A stretch of 64,000 nucleotides of DNA from Domibacillus mangrovi (GCF_001906925.1 NZ_MRWQ01000010.1:124001-188000), one strand, 5' to 3'. Shown: positions 1 to 7,926, counted from the first letter of the stretch. Notes: generated by a model not told the origin, from the letters alone. Numbers and translations are program-made.

Positions 1-1219
1 CTGCAAATGGACGTGATCTGTCTCCTGCATCAAGTTCCGCTTGCTTTACTTCCTTTTGAACGTGGACACGATCTCTTCCTGGAATAACAGGTGCTACATA
101 ATCCAGCAATTCTTTTTCACGAAGCGCTGATTGCAATAATTGAAGTTCATCTAGCTTTTCGTTTGCAAACGCGAGTCCCTCTTTTAAAAATTCAGGCATT
201 TTCGTTTCCGATTCTGTCGTAACTGGCACGTGCAAGAGGCTGCATGATGGCTGTATGATTAGACGATCTTCACTCGTATAGGTTGTCATTGATTTTAGCA
301 GCTCCCACTTTTCACGCACATCCGCTCTCCAAATATTTCGTCCGTTAATCACACCGGCAAAAAGAACTTTTTCTTCCGGAAACCCGTTTTCTTCAATGCT
401 TGATGCATTTTCTCCGCGATCATGAACAAAATCAAGTCCGAACCCATCAACTGGCAATGACGTGACAAACGTGTAGTCATCGATTGAATCAAAATACGTC
501 TGAATCAGAAGGCGACTCGTTCCTTTCGCTTTTGAAAGAGCTTCGTATACATGTGTAACAATTTCTTTTTCTTCTTCTGTCAGCGTAAATTGTAGCGATG
601 GATCGTCAATTTGAATCCAATCAGCACCTGCTTCACTTAACTCACGAATGACCGTTTCATAATGCGGCAGCAACGCATAAACAGTGGATCCAAATTCTTC
701 TGGCATATAGCCCTTTCCTAACTTCACAAATGTGAACGGGCTAATGACCACAGGCTTTCCTGTAATACCCGCTTCATTTTTTGCTTCTAAAAACAGGTCA
801 AGCGGACGATTATGCACAAGCGATGGCGTGCATTTGTTTAATTCTGGAACGATATAGTGATAGTTTGTATTAAACCATTTGGTCATTTCCATAGCTACAG
901 CTTGTTTTGACCCGCGTGCCATTTGAAAATATAGATCAAGCGATACACTGCCTCCATCGTATTCAAAACGTTCCGGCACAAGCCCAAACATCGCAGCTGT
1001 ATCAAGGATGTGATCATAAAGACTAAAGTCACCGACTGGAATCATGTCAATTCCTTTTTCTTTCTGCGTACGTAAATAGCCTAGGCGAAGTTCTTTCATT
1101 TCCTGCAAAAAATCCGTTTGTTTCGTTTCACCGGACCAATATTTTTCAATGGACCGTTTCCATTCTCTTTTTTCTCCAATGCGGGGGTATCCCGATATTG
1201 ACGTTAAATAACTGTTCAT
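1..1219 (-). CDS. metE: Cobalamin-independent methionine synthase, N-terminal part (runs off the window)
   Basis: MetE transfers a methyl group from 5-methyltetrahydropteroyl-triglutamate to homocysteine, the last step of methionine synthesis, in the cytoplasm. The ATG at 1219 opens with MNSYLTSISGYPRIGEKREWK, the typical MetE start, and the frame stays open for about 406 codons to the window edge, so only the N-terminal barrel and linker region are seen; the zinc site lies outside. A weak purine-rich site (CAGGAGTGAAGAA) precedes the ATG. The gene sits behind a leader of about 500 nt with tandem SAM and cobalamin riboswitches, which fits an enzyme wanted only when both methionine/SAM and B12 are low. 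Identity is confident. Confidence 0.95.
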   Translation of the reverse strand, partial: MNSYLTSISGYPRIGEKREWKRSIEKYWSGETKQTDFLQEMKELRLGYLRTQKEKGIDMIPVGDFSLYDHILDTAAMFGLVPERFEYDGGSVSLDLYFQMARGSKQAVAMEMTKWFNTNYHYIVPELNKCTPSLVHNRPLDLFLEAKNEAGITGKPVVISPFTFVKLGKGYMPEEFGSTVYALLPHYETVIRELSEAGADWIQIDDPSLQFTLTEEEKEIVTHVYEALSKAKGTSRLLIQTYFDSIDDYTFVTSLPVDGFGLDFVHDRGENASSIEENGFPEEKVLFAGVINGRNIWRADVREKWELLKSMTTYTSEDRLIIQPSCSLLHVPVTTESETKMPEFLKEGLAFANEKLDELQLLQSALREKELLDYVAPVIPGRDRVHVQKEVKQAELDAGDRSRPFA

Positions 1220-1266
1220 TTTCTTCACTCCTGTAAGATGATTTCCCTCAAATTATGGCGATTTCC

Positions 1267-1302
1267 ATAAAAAAGCTCTCTTTCTGTAACAGAAAGAGAG
1301 CA
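1267..1302 (-). terminator. Intrinsic terminator of the cobalamin riboswitch
   Basis: An 11-bp perfect stem (GCTCTCTTTCT paired with AGAAAGAGAGC) is followed on the minus strand by TTTTTTATGG. It lies between the cobalamin aptamer and metE, so it is the likely expression platform of that riboswitch. Confidence 0.85.
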
Positions 1303-1311
1303 GAATATAAA

Positions 1312-1353
1312 TCAACCGGGATTGAGATCATCATACACCCTGGCATTCATCAT
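1312..1353 (-). CDS. Possible 13-codon leader peptide between riboswitch and metE
   Basis: On the minus strand a GAGAGGAG motif is followed after about nine bases by ATG ATG and an open frame of 13 codons (MMNARVYDDLNPG) ending in TGA, just upstream of the metE terminator stem. The Shine-Dalgarno is as good as those of real genes here. It could be a translated leader ORF that influences the terminator, or a fortuitous frame in the anti-terminator region. Too short for any homology argument. Confidence 0.35.
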   Translation of the reverse strand: MMNARVYDDLNPG

Positions 1354-1389
1354 TTTCGACCACTCCTCTCTATAACGCGTAGAGCATAA

Positions 1390-1570
1390 AAAGTGCGTAC
1401 ATATGGCAGGTCTCCTGACTCTGGTTCAACGTTTTTCATTCCTTCCCATTTCAAATGAAACAGTGGTTTTATGAAAAACTCCCCATTACAGTGGCGCGAC
1501 CGTACCGGACTTTCACCGGACTTCCCTTTTAAGAAATGCTGAACTGCTGCATTTCACCATATGCTTATAT
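1390..1570 (-). promoter_or_regulatory. Adenosylcobalamin riboswitch upstream of metE
   Basis: Read on the minus strand the segment contains the cobalamin aptamer landmarks in order: GGTGAAATGC, GGGAAGTCCGGTGAAAGTC, GCGCCACTGTAATGGGGAG, and GAGTCAGGAGACCTGCC (the B12-box region). It is followed by an intrinsic terminator at 1267-1302. With adenosylcobalamin bound, transcription should stop, sparing metE when the B12-dependent enzyme MetH can work. It forms the second half of a tandem sensor. Confidence 0.93.
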
Positions 1571-1572
1571 TA

Positions 1573-1609
1573 AATTAAAAAAACTTCCTACTTGAAAACA
1601 GGAAGTTTA
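1573..1609 (-). terminator. Intrinsic terminator of the SAM riboswitch
   Basis: Minus-strand stem AAACTTCCT/AGGAAGTTT followed by a T-rich run, directly downstream of the SAM aptamer and upstream of the cobalamin aptamer. This gives each sensor its own terminator. Confidence 0.85.
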
Positions 1610-1624
1610 TTTTATCATAAACCT

Positions 1625-1727
1625 CTCATTTTCCAAAGCGATCATGCTTTGCTGGAATTAGCACCTTTCATTTCTGATGGTTGCCGGGCTTCATAGGGCC
1701 AGTCCCTCCGCCGCTCTTTATAAGAGT
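1625..1727 (-). promoter_or_regulatory. SAM-I (S-box) riboswitch
   Basis: The minus strand shows the S-box core: CTCTTATAAAGAGCGGCGG, AGGGACTGGCCCTATGAAGC, CCCGGCAACC, AAGGTGCTAATTCC, and a closing strand ATGAGAG that pairs with CTCTTAT. Its terminator lies at 1573-1609. High SAM should end transcription before the cobalamin aptamer is even made. Confidence 0.95.
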
Positions 1728-1784
1728 ATATATTCTTTTTTAACGATTACAAGGATTCTATCATGCACTTTTTTTTGTGTCAAC

Positions 1785-2005
1785 TTTATCGCAGATTAAC
1801 GGGCAGTAAGATCCCCCACTTCAAGTCTTAGAGAAATCAAAAAAGGATAAGTGTGGGATAAACTGCCCGTAAAGGCCCGATTGGTTCGGGCCGGCGGAAG
1901 CCGGTCACTCAGGCATTGCCGCAGGACGCGGCGTTCTTTACCTGAGTTCCTGTTTATTCAGCGGGGGATGAAAGAAAACCCCCGCTGATGACAGATTCAC
2001 TTTAT
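1785..2005 (-). repeat. Dispersed hairpin element, copy 1
   Basis: Copy 1 of the eight-member family. It reads left end to right end on the plus strand: TTTAT, the ACGGGCAGT stem with its partner ACTGCCCGT, the central GC-rich hairpins (GCCGGC..., CCGCAGGACGCGG, TTACCTGAGT), then the right-end hairpin CAGCGGGGG/CCCCCGCTG and ATTCACTTTAT. The terminal TTTAT overlaps the TAA stop of the amylase gene. No coding frame inside. The minus sign marks orientation relative to copies 2-5 and 8. Confidence 0.85.
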
Positions 2006-3474
2006 TCGACATCTTTCTCTGGTAGGCCCCAGACTGAAACGCTTCCTGCATTAACAGGGAATGTTGCCCAGCCACCTTCATCAATTTCAATAATGTCTTC
2101 ACGCATTTTCAGGAAATCGACCCATTTTTCTCCGGCACGTTCTTCACCGATGAACATTCTTTTCCCCCCACCTTCCTCACTGTTATTAATGACAACAGCA
2201 CAGCCTGAACGTTCGATTTCTTCAACGCCACGCCGCACCCAGCCGATTGTATTAGGATGATCAAAATAATCTTCCTGATCCCCGTATGCTTTATGTAATC
2301 GACTATATAATAATGGATCGATCGCTTCTCTTTTACCTTTGATTGGTTTCTCTCCGCCGATCCCATAGTAATCCCCATAAAATACACATGGGTAGCCATC
2401 TTTACGAAGTAGTATCAGTGCGTAAGCGCTTTGTTTAAACCAGTCAGCTAAAAAGGATTCCAGCGATTCACTCGGCTGCGTATCATGGTTATCGACGAAT
2501 GTGACTGCGTTTTGTGGATAGGTTTCAACAATCGTTCCCTTGAATATTTCCCGCAAATCATACTTTGCACCTTGCTGTGAAGCACCGTATAAATTATATT
2601 TAAGCGGTACGTCAAATAAATGAATGCGGCCGTCTGTTTCCTCAATCATATGTGCACATTCATCAGGTTCCGGTACCCAAAACTCGCCAACAAAAAAGAA
2701 ATCCTTGCCGCGTTCATCCTGCACTTCCTTCGTAAACTGATCAATGAAGTCATAATCAATATGCTTAAGGGCATCCAAACGGTAGCCGTCACAATCAAGT
2801 GTTTCAGCTATCCATTTACCCCAGCGGATCATTTCTTCGCGCACTTTCGGGTGGCTATAATCAATGTTCGCAAACATTAAGTAGTCGTAATTCCCTAATT
2901 CATCATCGACATTTTCATTCCACTTTTTATTCTCGCCTTCAATACGAAAAATGCCAGTCCGATCTTCTTTTGCATCATAATCTGTGCCGTTAAAATGTTC
3001 AAATGACCATCCAAAATCGGAATATTTTCCTTTTCGGCCTGGAAACGTAAATTTCGTCCAGCCTTCAATATCAAACGGCTTTTCTGAAATGATTTTTTTC
3101 CGGTCTTTTTGATCAACTTCAACGACTTTGAATGTTTCTTTTTCATCTGCACCTGCTTTATGATTCATGACAACGTCCACGTACACGAATATACCTTCAT
3201 CGTGACATGCTTTAATCGCACGTTCAAGTTCTTCTTTCGTTCCGTATTTCGTCGGAATCGTCCCTTTTTGATCAAATTCACCGAGATCATAAAAATCGTA
3301 CACGCCGTATCCGGTATCTTTGTCGGACTGCCCCTTTGTTACAGGCGGTACCCATACAGCACCGATTCCTGCCTCTTTTAATTCTTTTGCTCGTTCTTCA
3401 AGGCGTGCCCAGTGCTTTTGATCCGCCGGCAGCTGCCATTCAAAAAATTGCATCATTGTACGATTACGCTCCAT
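2002..3474 (-). CDS. Alpha-amylase, GH13, cytoplasmic
   Basis: Hydrolyses internal alpha-1,4 glucan bonds. The 490-residue protein has the GH13 conserved regions in order: DVVMNHK, DGYRLDALKHI with the Asp nucleophile, VGEFWV with the acid/base Glu, and FVDNHDT. It resembles Bacillus liquefying amylases of about 480-510 residues but starts directly at MERNRTMMQFFEWQ with no signal peptide, so it probably acts on intracellular glycogen or imported dextrins. I chose the ATG at 3474, preceded by GGGAGAG; further upstream starts add unrelated residues. Its TAA stop falls within the terminal ATAAA of repeat copy 1, so the last few residues may have been set by that insertion. Confidence 0.92.
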   Translation of the reverse strand: MERNRTMMQFFEWQLPADQKHWARLEERAKELKEAGIGAVWVPPVTKGQSDKDTGYGVYDFYDLGEFDQKGTIPTKYGTKEELERAIKACHDEGIFVYVDVVMNHKAGADEKETFKVVEVDQKDRKKIISEKPFDIEGWTKFTFPGRKGKYSDFGWSFEHFNGTDYDAKEDRTGIFRIEGENKKWNENVDDELGNYDYLMFANIDYSHPKVREEMIRWGKWIAETLDCDGYRLDALKHIDYDFIDQFTKEVQDERGKDFFFVGEFWVPEPDECAHMIEETDGRIHLFDVPLKYNLYGASQQGAKYDLREIFKGTIVETYPQNAVTFVDNHDTQPSESLESFLADWFKQSAYALILLRKDGYPCVFYGDYYGIGGEKPIKGKREAIDPLLYSRLHKAYGDQEDYFDHPNTIGWVRRGVEEIERSGCAVVINNSEEGGGKRMFIGEERAGEKWVDFLKMREDIIEIDEGGWATFPVNAGSVSVWGLPEKDVE

Positions 3475-3628
3475 TTGCTTCTCTCCCGTCATCTGCATGT
3501 GAAAACTGTATAACTTACTTATACCCAATTTTCATAAAAAATGACCAGTCCACACAAAAATAGGCTGCCTCAACTGTTTCGTTAACATGTAAATCTCCAT
3601 AAGATCTTATGGTTTTTATTATAAAAAA

Positions 3629-3708
3629 AGCTTGCAGACATTGTCTTCCAAATGAAGACTTTGTCTACAAGCTGAAGGGACTACCTTAAAAGTTGAGACG
3701 GTCCCTTC
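3629..3708 (-). terminator. Double hairpin terminator downstream of gltS (with a repeated stem)
   Basis: Reading on the minus strand after gltS there is first a GGAAGGGAC.../GTCCCTTC hairpin (about 3674-3708). Then comes a 45-base near-perfect hairpin at 3629-3673 (AGCTTGTAGACA.../TGTCTGCAAGCT) followed by TTTTTTTATA. The second hairpin is almost the same as the one at 7285-7329. Confidence 0.8.
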
Positions 3709-3748
3709 CTTTTCAATGATCGTTAAGATATAAGCAATGGGTAGGTAA

Positions 3749-4942
3749 TTAATGAAATAAATTGATGCTCGTAATAATTATAGGGACGGCGAATACATCG
3801 ATAAGGAACGCACCGACAATGGGAACGATGAGGAACGCTTTACGTGAAGGTCCATATTTTTGTGTAATAGCAGACATATTCGCCATCGCGTTAGGCGTAG
3901 CACCGAGTCCGTGCCCTGTAAAACCGCCAACCATAACGGCTGCATCATAATCTTTTCCTAACAGACGGAAAAGTACAAAAATGCCAAGTAAAACAATAAA
4001 CACAACTTGAACAAAGACAATAACTAAAATAGGTAGTGCGAGATCAGCAATTTCCCACAATTTAATACTCATTAGTGCCATTGTCAAAAAGATGCCCAGT
4101 GTTACATCGCCAATTAAGTTAACACTACGCATATCAATCACGTCATCTTTAAATTGATCCATCACATTTCGAACAATAACGGCGACAAACATTGCCCCTA
4201 CGTAGCTTGGTAAAACAAAACCGGTCTGCACTGAAAAAAGGTCACCTAGATAAGAACCAACAGCCATACAAAACGTGATGAGCAAAATTTGCATAATGAA
4301 TAGGTTTGAATCAATATCAGTAGTTGCTTTTTCTTGAGGAAGAGCTTCCTCAGCCACTTCCGTCTCAGAAGGGGTTAAATGATACTTGGAAATTAAATAT
4401 TTTACAGTTGGACCACCAACAAGACCACCAGCTACAAGTCCAAATGTAGCAGCAGCTAAACCGATAGACAAAGCAGAATCGACTCCAAACTCTTCTATCG
4501 TGGTACCAAATGCGGTTGCACCACCATGTCCCCCTTCCATCGATACAGCACCTGCCATTATACCAAGCAACGGATCGATGTTTAATACGGAAGCGAGTGA
4601 AATGCCGATGACATTTTGCATTAAAGCTAAAAACCCGCAGGCGATCCAGTAAATAACAAGCAGTTTTCCTCCTAGTTTAATGAGCCTGAAACTTGCGCCA
4701 AGACCGACTGTTGTAAAAAAGGTGAGCATGAACAAGCTTTGCAGTGATGTATCTAGTGTTAGTTCGACTAACCCACTTGCTTTTAATGCCGTTGCAATTA
4801 TGGCAAACAACAAGCCCCCTGCAACCGGTGCTGGAATACAAAATTTTTGAAGAAATGGAACGTTTTTAATAATAAAGGTACCTAGAACAAGTAAAGCGAT
4901 GGCTAAGAAAATAGTCGTGACTTGATTGATTTCAATGGTCAT
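3749..4942 (-). CDS. gltS: Sodium/glutamate symporter
   Basis: Imports glutamate with Na+ across the cytoplasmic membrane. The 397-residue, very hydrophobic protein carries the two family signatures MEGGHGGATAFG and GGFTGHGLGATPNAMANM, one in each inverted half, with a charged cytoplasmic loop between. The start at 4942 is preceded by AAAGGAGGAAAAC. It overlaps the end of the formimidoylglutamase gene by 11 bases, so the two are co-transcribed and translationally coupled. Uptake of glutamate next to an enzyme that releases glutamate from histidine breakdown points to a glutamate supply unit. Confidence 0.93.
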   Translation of the reverse strand: MTIEINQVTTIFLAIALLVLGTFIIKNVPFLQKFCIPAPVAGGLLFAIIATALKASGLVELTLDTSLQSLFMLTFFTTVGLGASFRLIKLGGKLLVIYWIACGFLALMQNVIGISLASVLNIDPLLGIMAGAVSMEGGHGGATAFGTTIEEFGVDSALSIGLAAATFGLVAGGLVGGPTVKYLISKYHLTPSETEVAEEALPQEKATTDIDSNLFIMQILLITFCMAVGSYLGDLFSVQTGFVLPSYVGAMFVAVIVRNVMDQFKDDVIDMRSVNLIGDVTLGIFLTMALMSIKLWEIADLALPILVIVFVQVVFIVLLGIFVLFRLLGKDYDAAVMVGGFTGHGLGATPNAMANMSAITQKYGPSRKAFLIVPIVGAFLIDVFAVPIIITSINLFH

Positions 4943-5912
4943 TGTTTTCCTCCTTTTGAAACGAAATAATGGCTTCATTGACTAAACCGGCCGCCAGTTT
5001 GACCGTACGTTGATTTTCATCTAGATCTGGATTTACTTCAGAAATATCAAATGATAATGTTTTGTTATTCGAAATCACATGTCGAATGAGCGAGCGAACA
5101 ACGGAAGGAATAAGGCCGAATGCCGAGGGAGCGCTAACTCCAGGTGCATGAGCCGCACTCATCACGTCTGTGCATAACGTCAACATAACATAATCATGTT
5201 CATTTATAAATTGCTCAATGACTGATACCGTCTCCGTGGTCAGACCATTTGTCAATTGTTCTTCCAAAATATACTGACATGAATATCGATCAGCTGTATC
5301 AAATAGTTCTTTCGTGTTACCGTACCGCTGTATACCAAGTACTAAGTAGCCGCAAGCGCGATCTTGATCAAGAATTTGTCTGAACATAGTACCAGATGAA
5401 GGTTGATCATCATATGGACGTAAATCAAAGTGGGCATCGATGTTAATTATGCCAAGTGAAGCGTCCGGACCTATAAATTGTCTGACCCCGAGATAGTGAC
5501 CATAAAAGGTTTCATGGCCGCCGCCTAAAATAATCGGTGTTTTTTTATTTTTCAATAAGGTAGTGATACACTTTCCAACTTCTTGTTGAGCGAGCTCCAG
5601 CTGATCGCCTTCACAGATTATATTCCCAACATCTGATAAAGAGGATTCATCTAATCCATGCCAAGGTAGTTTAGCCAATTCACCTCGAATCGAATCAGGT
5701 GCTTTCGCTGCGCCAATCCGGCCTTTGTTTCTTCTGACACCTTCTTCACATTGAAAACCGATAAGAGCACAATTAGTATGCGCTTTCTTTTCTAAGGACA
5801 CATTATTTATATCAAGCATGTTAACGACTTGATGAATACGGAAAGAGCTTTTTTTCTTCACGTGATCAGTTCGTCCGCTCCAGTTATCTTGATTCGGCAA
5901 TTTGTACATCAT
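4932..5912 (-). CDS. hutG: Formimidoylglutamase (arginase/ureohydrolase family)
   Basis: Hydrolyses N-formimidoyl-L-glutamate to glutamate and formamide, the last step of one histidine degradation route. Features in order: the start motif YKLPNQDNWSGRTD, the Mn2+ ligand motifs GGGHE (about residue 150) and NIDAHFD, the loop CTDVM-APGVSAPSAFG, and the C-terminal SEVNPDLDENQRT. The loop has TDVM where many arginases have DxD, so one metal ligand may differ; this may be a family trait. The ATG pair at 5912/5909 follows AGAAAGGAAG. No other hut genes are in the window. Divergent from the LysR gene, which likely controls it. Confidence 0.85.
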   Translation of the reverse strand: MMYKLPNQDNWSGRTDHVKKKSSFRIHQVVNMLDINNVSLEKKAHTNCALIGFQCEEGVRRNKGRIGAAKAPDSIRGELAKLPWHGLDESSLSDVGNIICEGDQLELAQQEVGKCITTLLKNKKTPIILGGGHETFYGHYLGVRQFIGPDASLGIINIDAHFDLRPYDDQPSSGTMFRQILDQDRACGYLVLGIQRYGNTKELFDTADRYSCQYILEEQLTNGLTTETVSVIEQFINEHDYVMLTLCTDVMSAAHAPGVSAPSAFGLIPSVVRSLIRHVISNNKTLSFDISEVNPDLDENQRTVKLAAGLVNEAIISFQKEENNDH

Positions 5913-6036
5913 TATCTTCCTTTCTGAAAATACAGATAAAGCAACTGTTTTTTTATATTATATAGTGTGTAATTTATAATTTATAATACAATAAAATTAT
6001 TAATTAATAATTTTTAACTATATATGAGGTGATTAA
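5913..6036. promoter_or_regulatory. Divergent, very AT-rich promoter region between hutG-gltS and lysR-type gene
   Basis: About 124 bp separates the two divergent starts. It is dominated by A/T with interrupted palindromes (TAATTTATAATTTATAATAC, AATTATTAATTAATAATT) of the T-N11-A kind bound by LysR regulators. No single operator can be fixed by eye. A divergent LysR gene next to its target is the usual arrangement. Confidence 0.5.
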
Positions 6037-6924
6037 ATGGATTTTCGTCAAATGCGTTATTTTGTAGCTGTGGTAAATGAGAAAAATTTTTCCAAAGCGG
6101 CTGAAAAGCTCCATCTTTCACAACCGTCATTAAGCAATGCGATAATGAAACTTGAAAATGAAATCGGCTTTCCACTTTTGGAAAGAAACACGAGAAGTCT
6201 GCGTTTAACTGATTCCGGAGAAGTGATATATAAGCGATCTGTTGAATTTTTAAAACAGTATGACCGCTTACAAAAAGAAATGGAAGAGATACAGGAAATT
6301 GGAAACGGAAAACTTTCAATTGGGATGATCGAATCCTCGAAGCATTGGATGCCAAAAGTGATTCTTCAATTTAAACGCAGCTATCCATCAGTCCAAATTC
6401 AATTAAGTGAAGTGCTTGGAGGAGAGGAAGTACAAAAATCGTTACTTGATTATGAAACACACGTTGTCATCACGAACCAGCCGATCGTCCATCAAGATGT
6501 AAACACCATCCCAATCTACCAGGAACGGCTCGTTCTCCTTTTACATGAAAAAAATCCATTAGGAGAAAAGAAGATTATTTCCATGAAAGATTTGGAAAAT
6601 GAAGCGTTTATTATTAGTACAATCGGTTTTCAAACAAGGCGAGATATTTTGAATGCCTTTGAGAAAGAAAGAGCTGAGCCAAATATCATGTATGAAAGTG
6701 AGCGTTTTGAAACAGTTTGTAGTTTAGTCGAGGAAGGGCTTGGTGTGACAATAATCCCGGAAAATTACATTCGTTATTCTAATTTTTCAGCTATCCGCAC
6801 ACGTCAAATTGATTCAGATGAACTCCAGAGAACCGTTTATCTGACTTATTCTAAAAGTCGCTACCTCCCTCCATTTGTTCACTCATTTTGCAAAGAGATT
6901 CGTGGTTTTTTTCATACATCATAA
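6037..6924 (+). CDS. LysR-family transcriptional regulator
   Basis: A 295-residue one-domain-plus-sensor regulator. Residues 1-60 are the LysR winged helix (MDFRQMRYFVAVVNEKNFSKAAEKLHLSQ is spread over the first 30 positions; core SKAAEKLHLSQPSLSNAI). From about residue 90 follows the periplasmic-binding-like effector domain. ATG at 6037 follows TGAGGTGATTAA. It is transcribed away from hutG-gltS with only 124 bp between, so it most likely activates that operon in response to a histidine or glutamate-related ligand; the ligand is inference. Confidence 0.88.
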   Translation: MDFRQMRYFVAVVNEKNFSKAAEKLHLSQPSLSNAIMKLENEIGFPLLERNTRSLRLTDSGEVIYKRSVEFLKQYDRLQKEMEEIQEIGNGKLSIGMIESSKHWMPKVILQFKRSYPSVQIQLSEVLGGEEVQKSLLDYETHVVITNQPIVHQDVNTIPIYQERLVLLLHEKNPLGEKKIISMKDLENEAFIISTIGFQTRRDILNAFEKERAEPNIMYESERFETVCSLVEEGLGVTIIPENYIRYSNFSAIRTRQIDSDELQRTVYLTYSKSRYLPPFVHSFCKEIRGFFHTS

Positions 6925-7064
6925 TCATTTATGATATTTACCAAACAGCAGGTGTCTAATGGCAATTAAACTTAGGCGGTTTGATTTGGTAATAAAAGCA
7001 AGGTAGTGAAGAAACAACGTGCCTCGAGCAGGAGTTGAAATAAGTTTGACAGTTCTACGATTAT

Positions 7065-7282
7065 ATAAAGTGAAACTTCATTCAGTCGGGGTTTTCTTCA
7101 TACCCCACTGAATAAACAGAAACTCAGGTATAGGGCGCCGCGTCCTGCGGCAATACATGAGTGAGCGACTCTGTCTGGCCCGAACCAATCGGGCTTTTAC
7201 GGGCAGTTGATCCCCTGCTTACCCTTCTTTTCTTTTCGAAGTCTTGAAGAAGCGGTCTTACTGCCCGTTAATGGGGGATAAA
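7065..7282 (+). repeat. Dispersed hairpin element, copy 2
   Basis: Starts ATAAAGTGAAAC, then the CATTCAGTCGGGG.../CCCCACTGAAT hairpin, the central block with ACTCAGGTATAGG and CCGCGTCCTGCGG, and the long stem GGGCAGTTGATCCCC.../ACTGCCCGTTAA. It ends GGGGGATAAA exactly where the T-tract of the neighbouring minus-strand terminator begins. The 140 bp before it (6925-7064) holds nothing I recognise. Confidence 0.85.
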
Positions 7283-7284
7283 AA

Positions 7285-7329
7285 AGCCTGCAGACATTGT
7301 CTTCAAAATAAAGACTTTGTCTACAGGCT
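7285..7329 (-). terminator. Terminator of the acetyltransferase gene, second copy of a repeated stem
   Basis: A 45-base hairpin (AGCCTGTAGACA.../TGTCTGCAGGCT on the minus strand) followed by TTTTTTATCC. It matches the hairpin at 3629-3673 at nearly every position. The element copy 2 begins in its T-tract. Confidence 0.85.
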
Positions 7330-7366
7330 AGAGCCTCCCTAAGTGCGGAACAGCCATTCTTGATCA

Positions 7367-7825
7367 CTACGCTGTTTTGATTGCCATCGCAATTTCATCA
7401 CAGCTTGGAAATTTCGGACAATGAACGCAGTCCGTCCATACTTTTTGTGGCATTTCTGTTTTTTGAATTACTTCAAAACCGCATTTTTCAAAAAAGACGA
7501 CTTGATACGTCAGCGAAATAAGTTTTGGAATGCCGATTTTTTTCGTTTCTTCGACAACTCGTTCGACGAGCATTTTTCCAATGCCCCGCCCTTTCGCTTT
7601 TTCCTTTACACCGAGCGAACGAATTTCGGCGAGATCATGGCCGAGTATCGCAAGGCTGGCGATTCCAAGGATCTCACCGTCCTCTTCCGCGACAACTATC
7701 GCCTGTAAACTCAACACGAGCGACTCATACGTTCGTGGCAGCATCAGCCCTTCATTTGCATATTGATTCACGAGTTCAAATACTTGCTCCACGTCACTAA
7801 GCACCGCTTTGCGTACTTCGATCAT
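7367..7825 (-). CDS. GNAT N-acetyltransferase, ArgA-like
   Basis: A 152-residue single GNAT domain: acetyl-CoA-binding motif VKEKAKGRGIGKMLVERV (about residues 75-92), ending with a Cys-containing tail DCVHCPKFPSCDE typical of the short stand-alone amino-acid N-acetyltransferases (COG1246 type). It would acetylate glutamate, the entry step of arginine synthesis, which would prime the acetyl cycle closed by ArgJ. The context supports this: it is divergent from argJ and the gap between them holds a perfect ARG box. ATG at 7825 follows AAAGGGTGAGAAATC. Substrate is inferred from context. Confidence 0.75.
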   Translation of the reverse strand: MIEVRKAVLSDVEQVFELVNQYANEGLMLPRTYESLVLSLQAIVVAEEDGEILGIASLAILGHDLAEIRSLGVKEKAKGRGIGKMLVERVVEETKKIGIPKLISLTYQVVFFEKCGFEVIQKTEMPQKVWTDCVHCPKFPSCDEIAMAIKTA

Positions 7826-7908
7826 GATTTCTCACCCTTTCTTTCCCTATATGTTATCTTTATATTTTACTTACTTTCCCGTATATGTCAAGGTTTTTAT
7901 TCATTACC

Positions 7909-7926
7909 TTTGAATAATTATTCAAA
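7909..7926. promoter_or_regulatory. ARG box (AhrC/ArgR operator) between the acetyltransferase gene and argJ
   Basis: TTTGAATAATTATTCAAA is a perfect 18-bp palindrome and matches the ArgR/AhrC consensus. It sits about 30 bp upstream of a TATAAT at 7956-7961 that should serve argJ and could also block the divergent gene. Arginine should repress both. Confidence 0.9.

Noticed and set aside
1988-2260. Plus-strand open frame inside the amylase gene
   Set aside because: Antisense shadow of the alpha-amylase; no ribosome site and no family features. The same holds for antisense frames inside argJ, argD, pcrA and rlmCD.
6925-7064. Transposase remnant after the LysR gene
   Set aside because: A minus-strand reading gives 30 open codons, but no motif of any transposase family I recognise.
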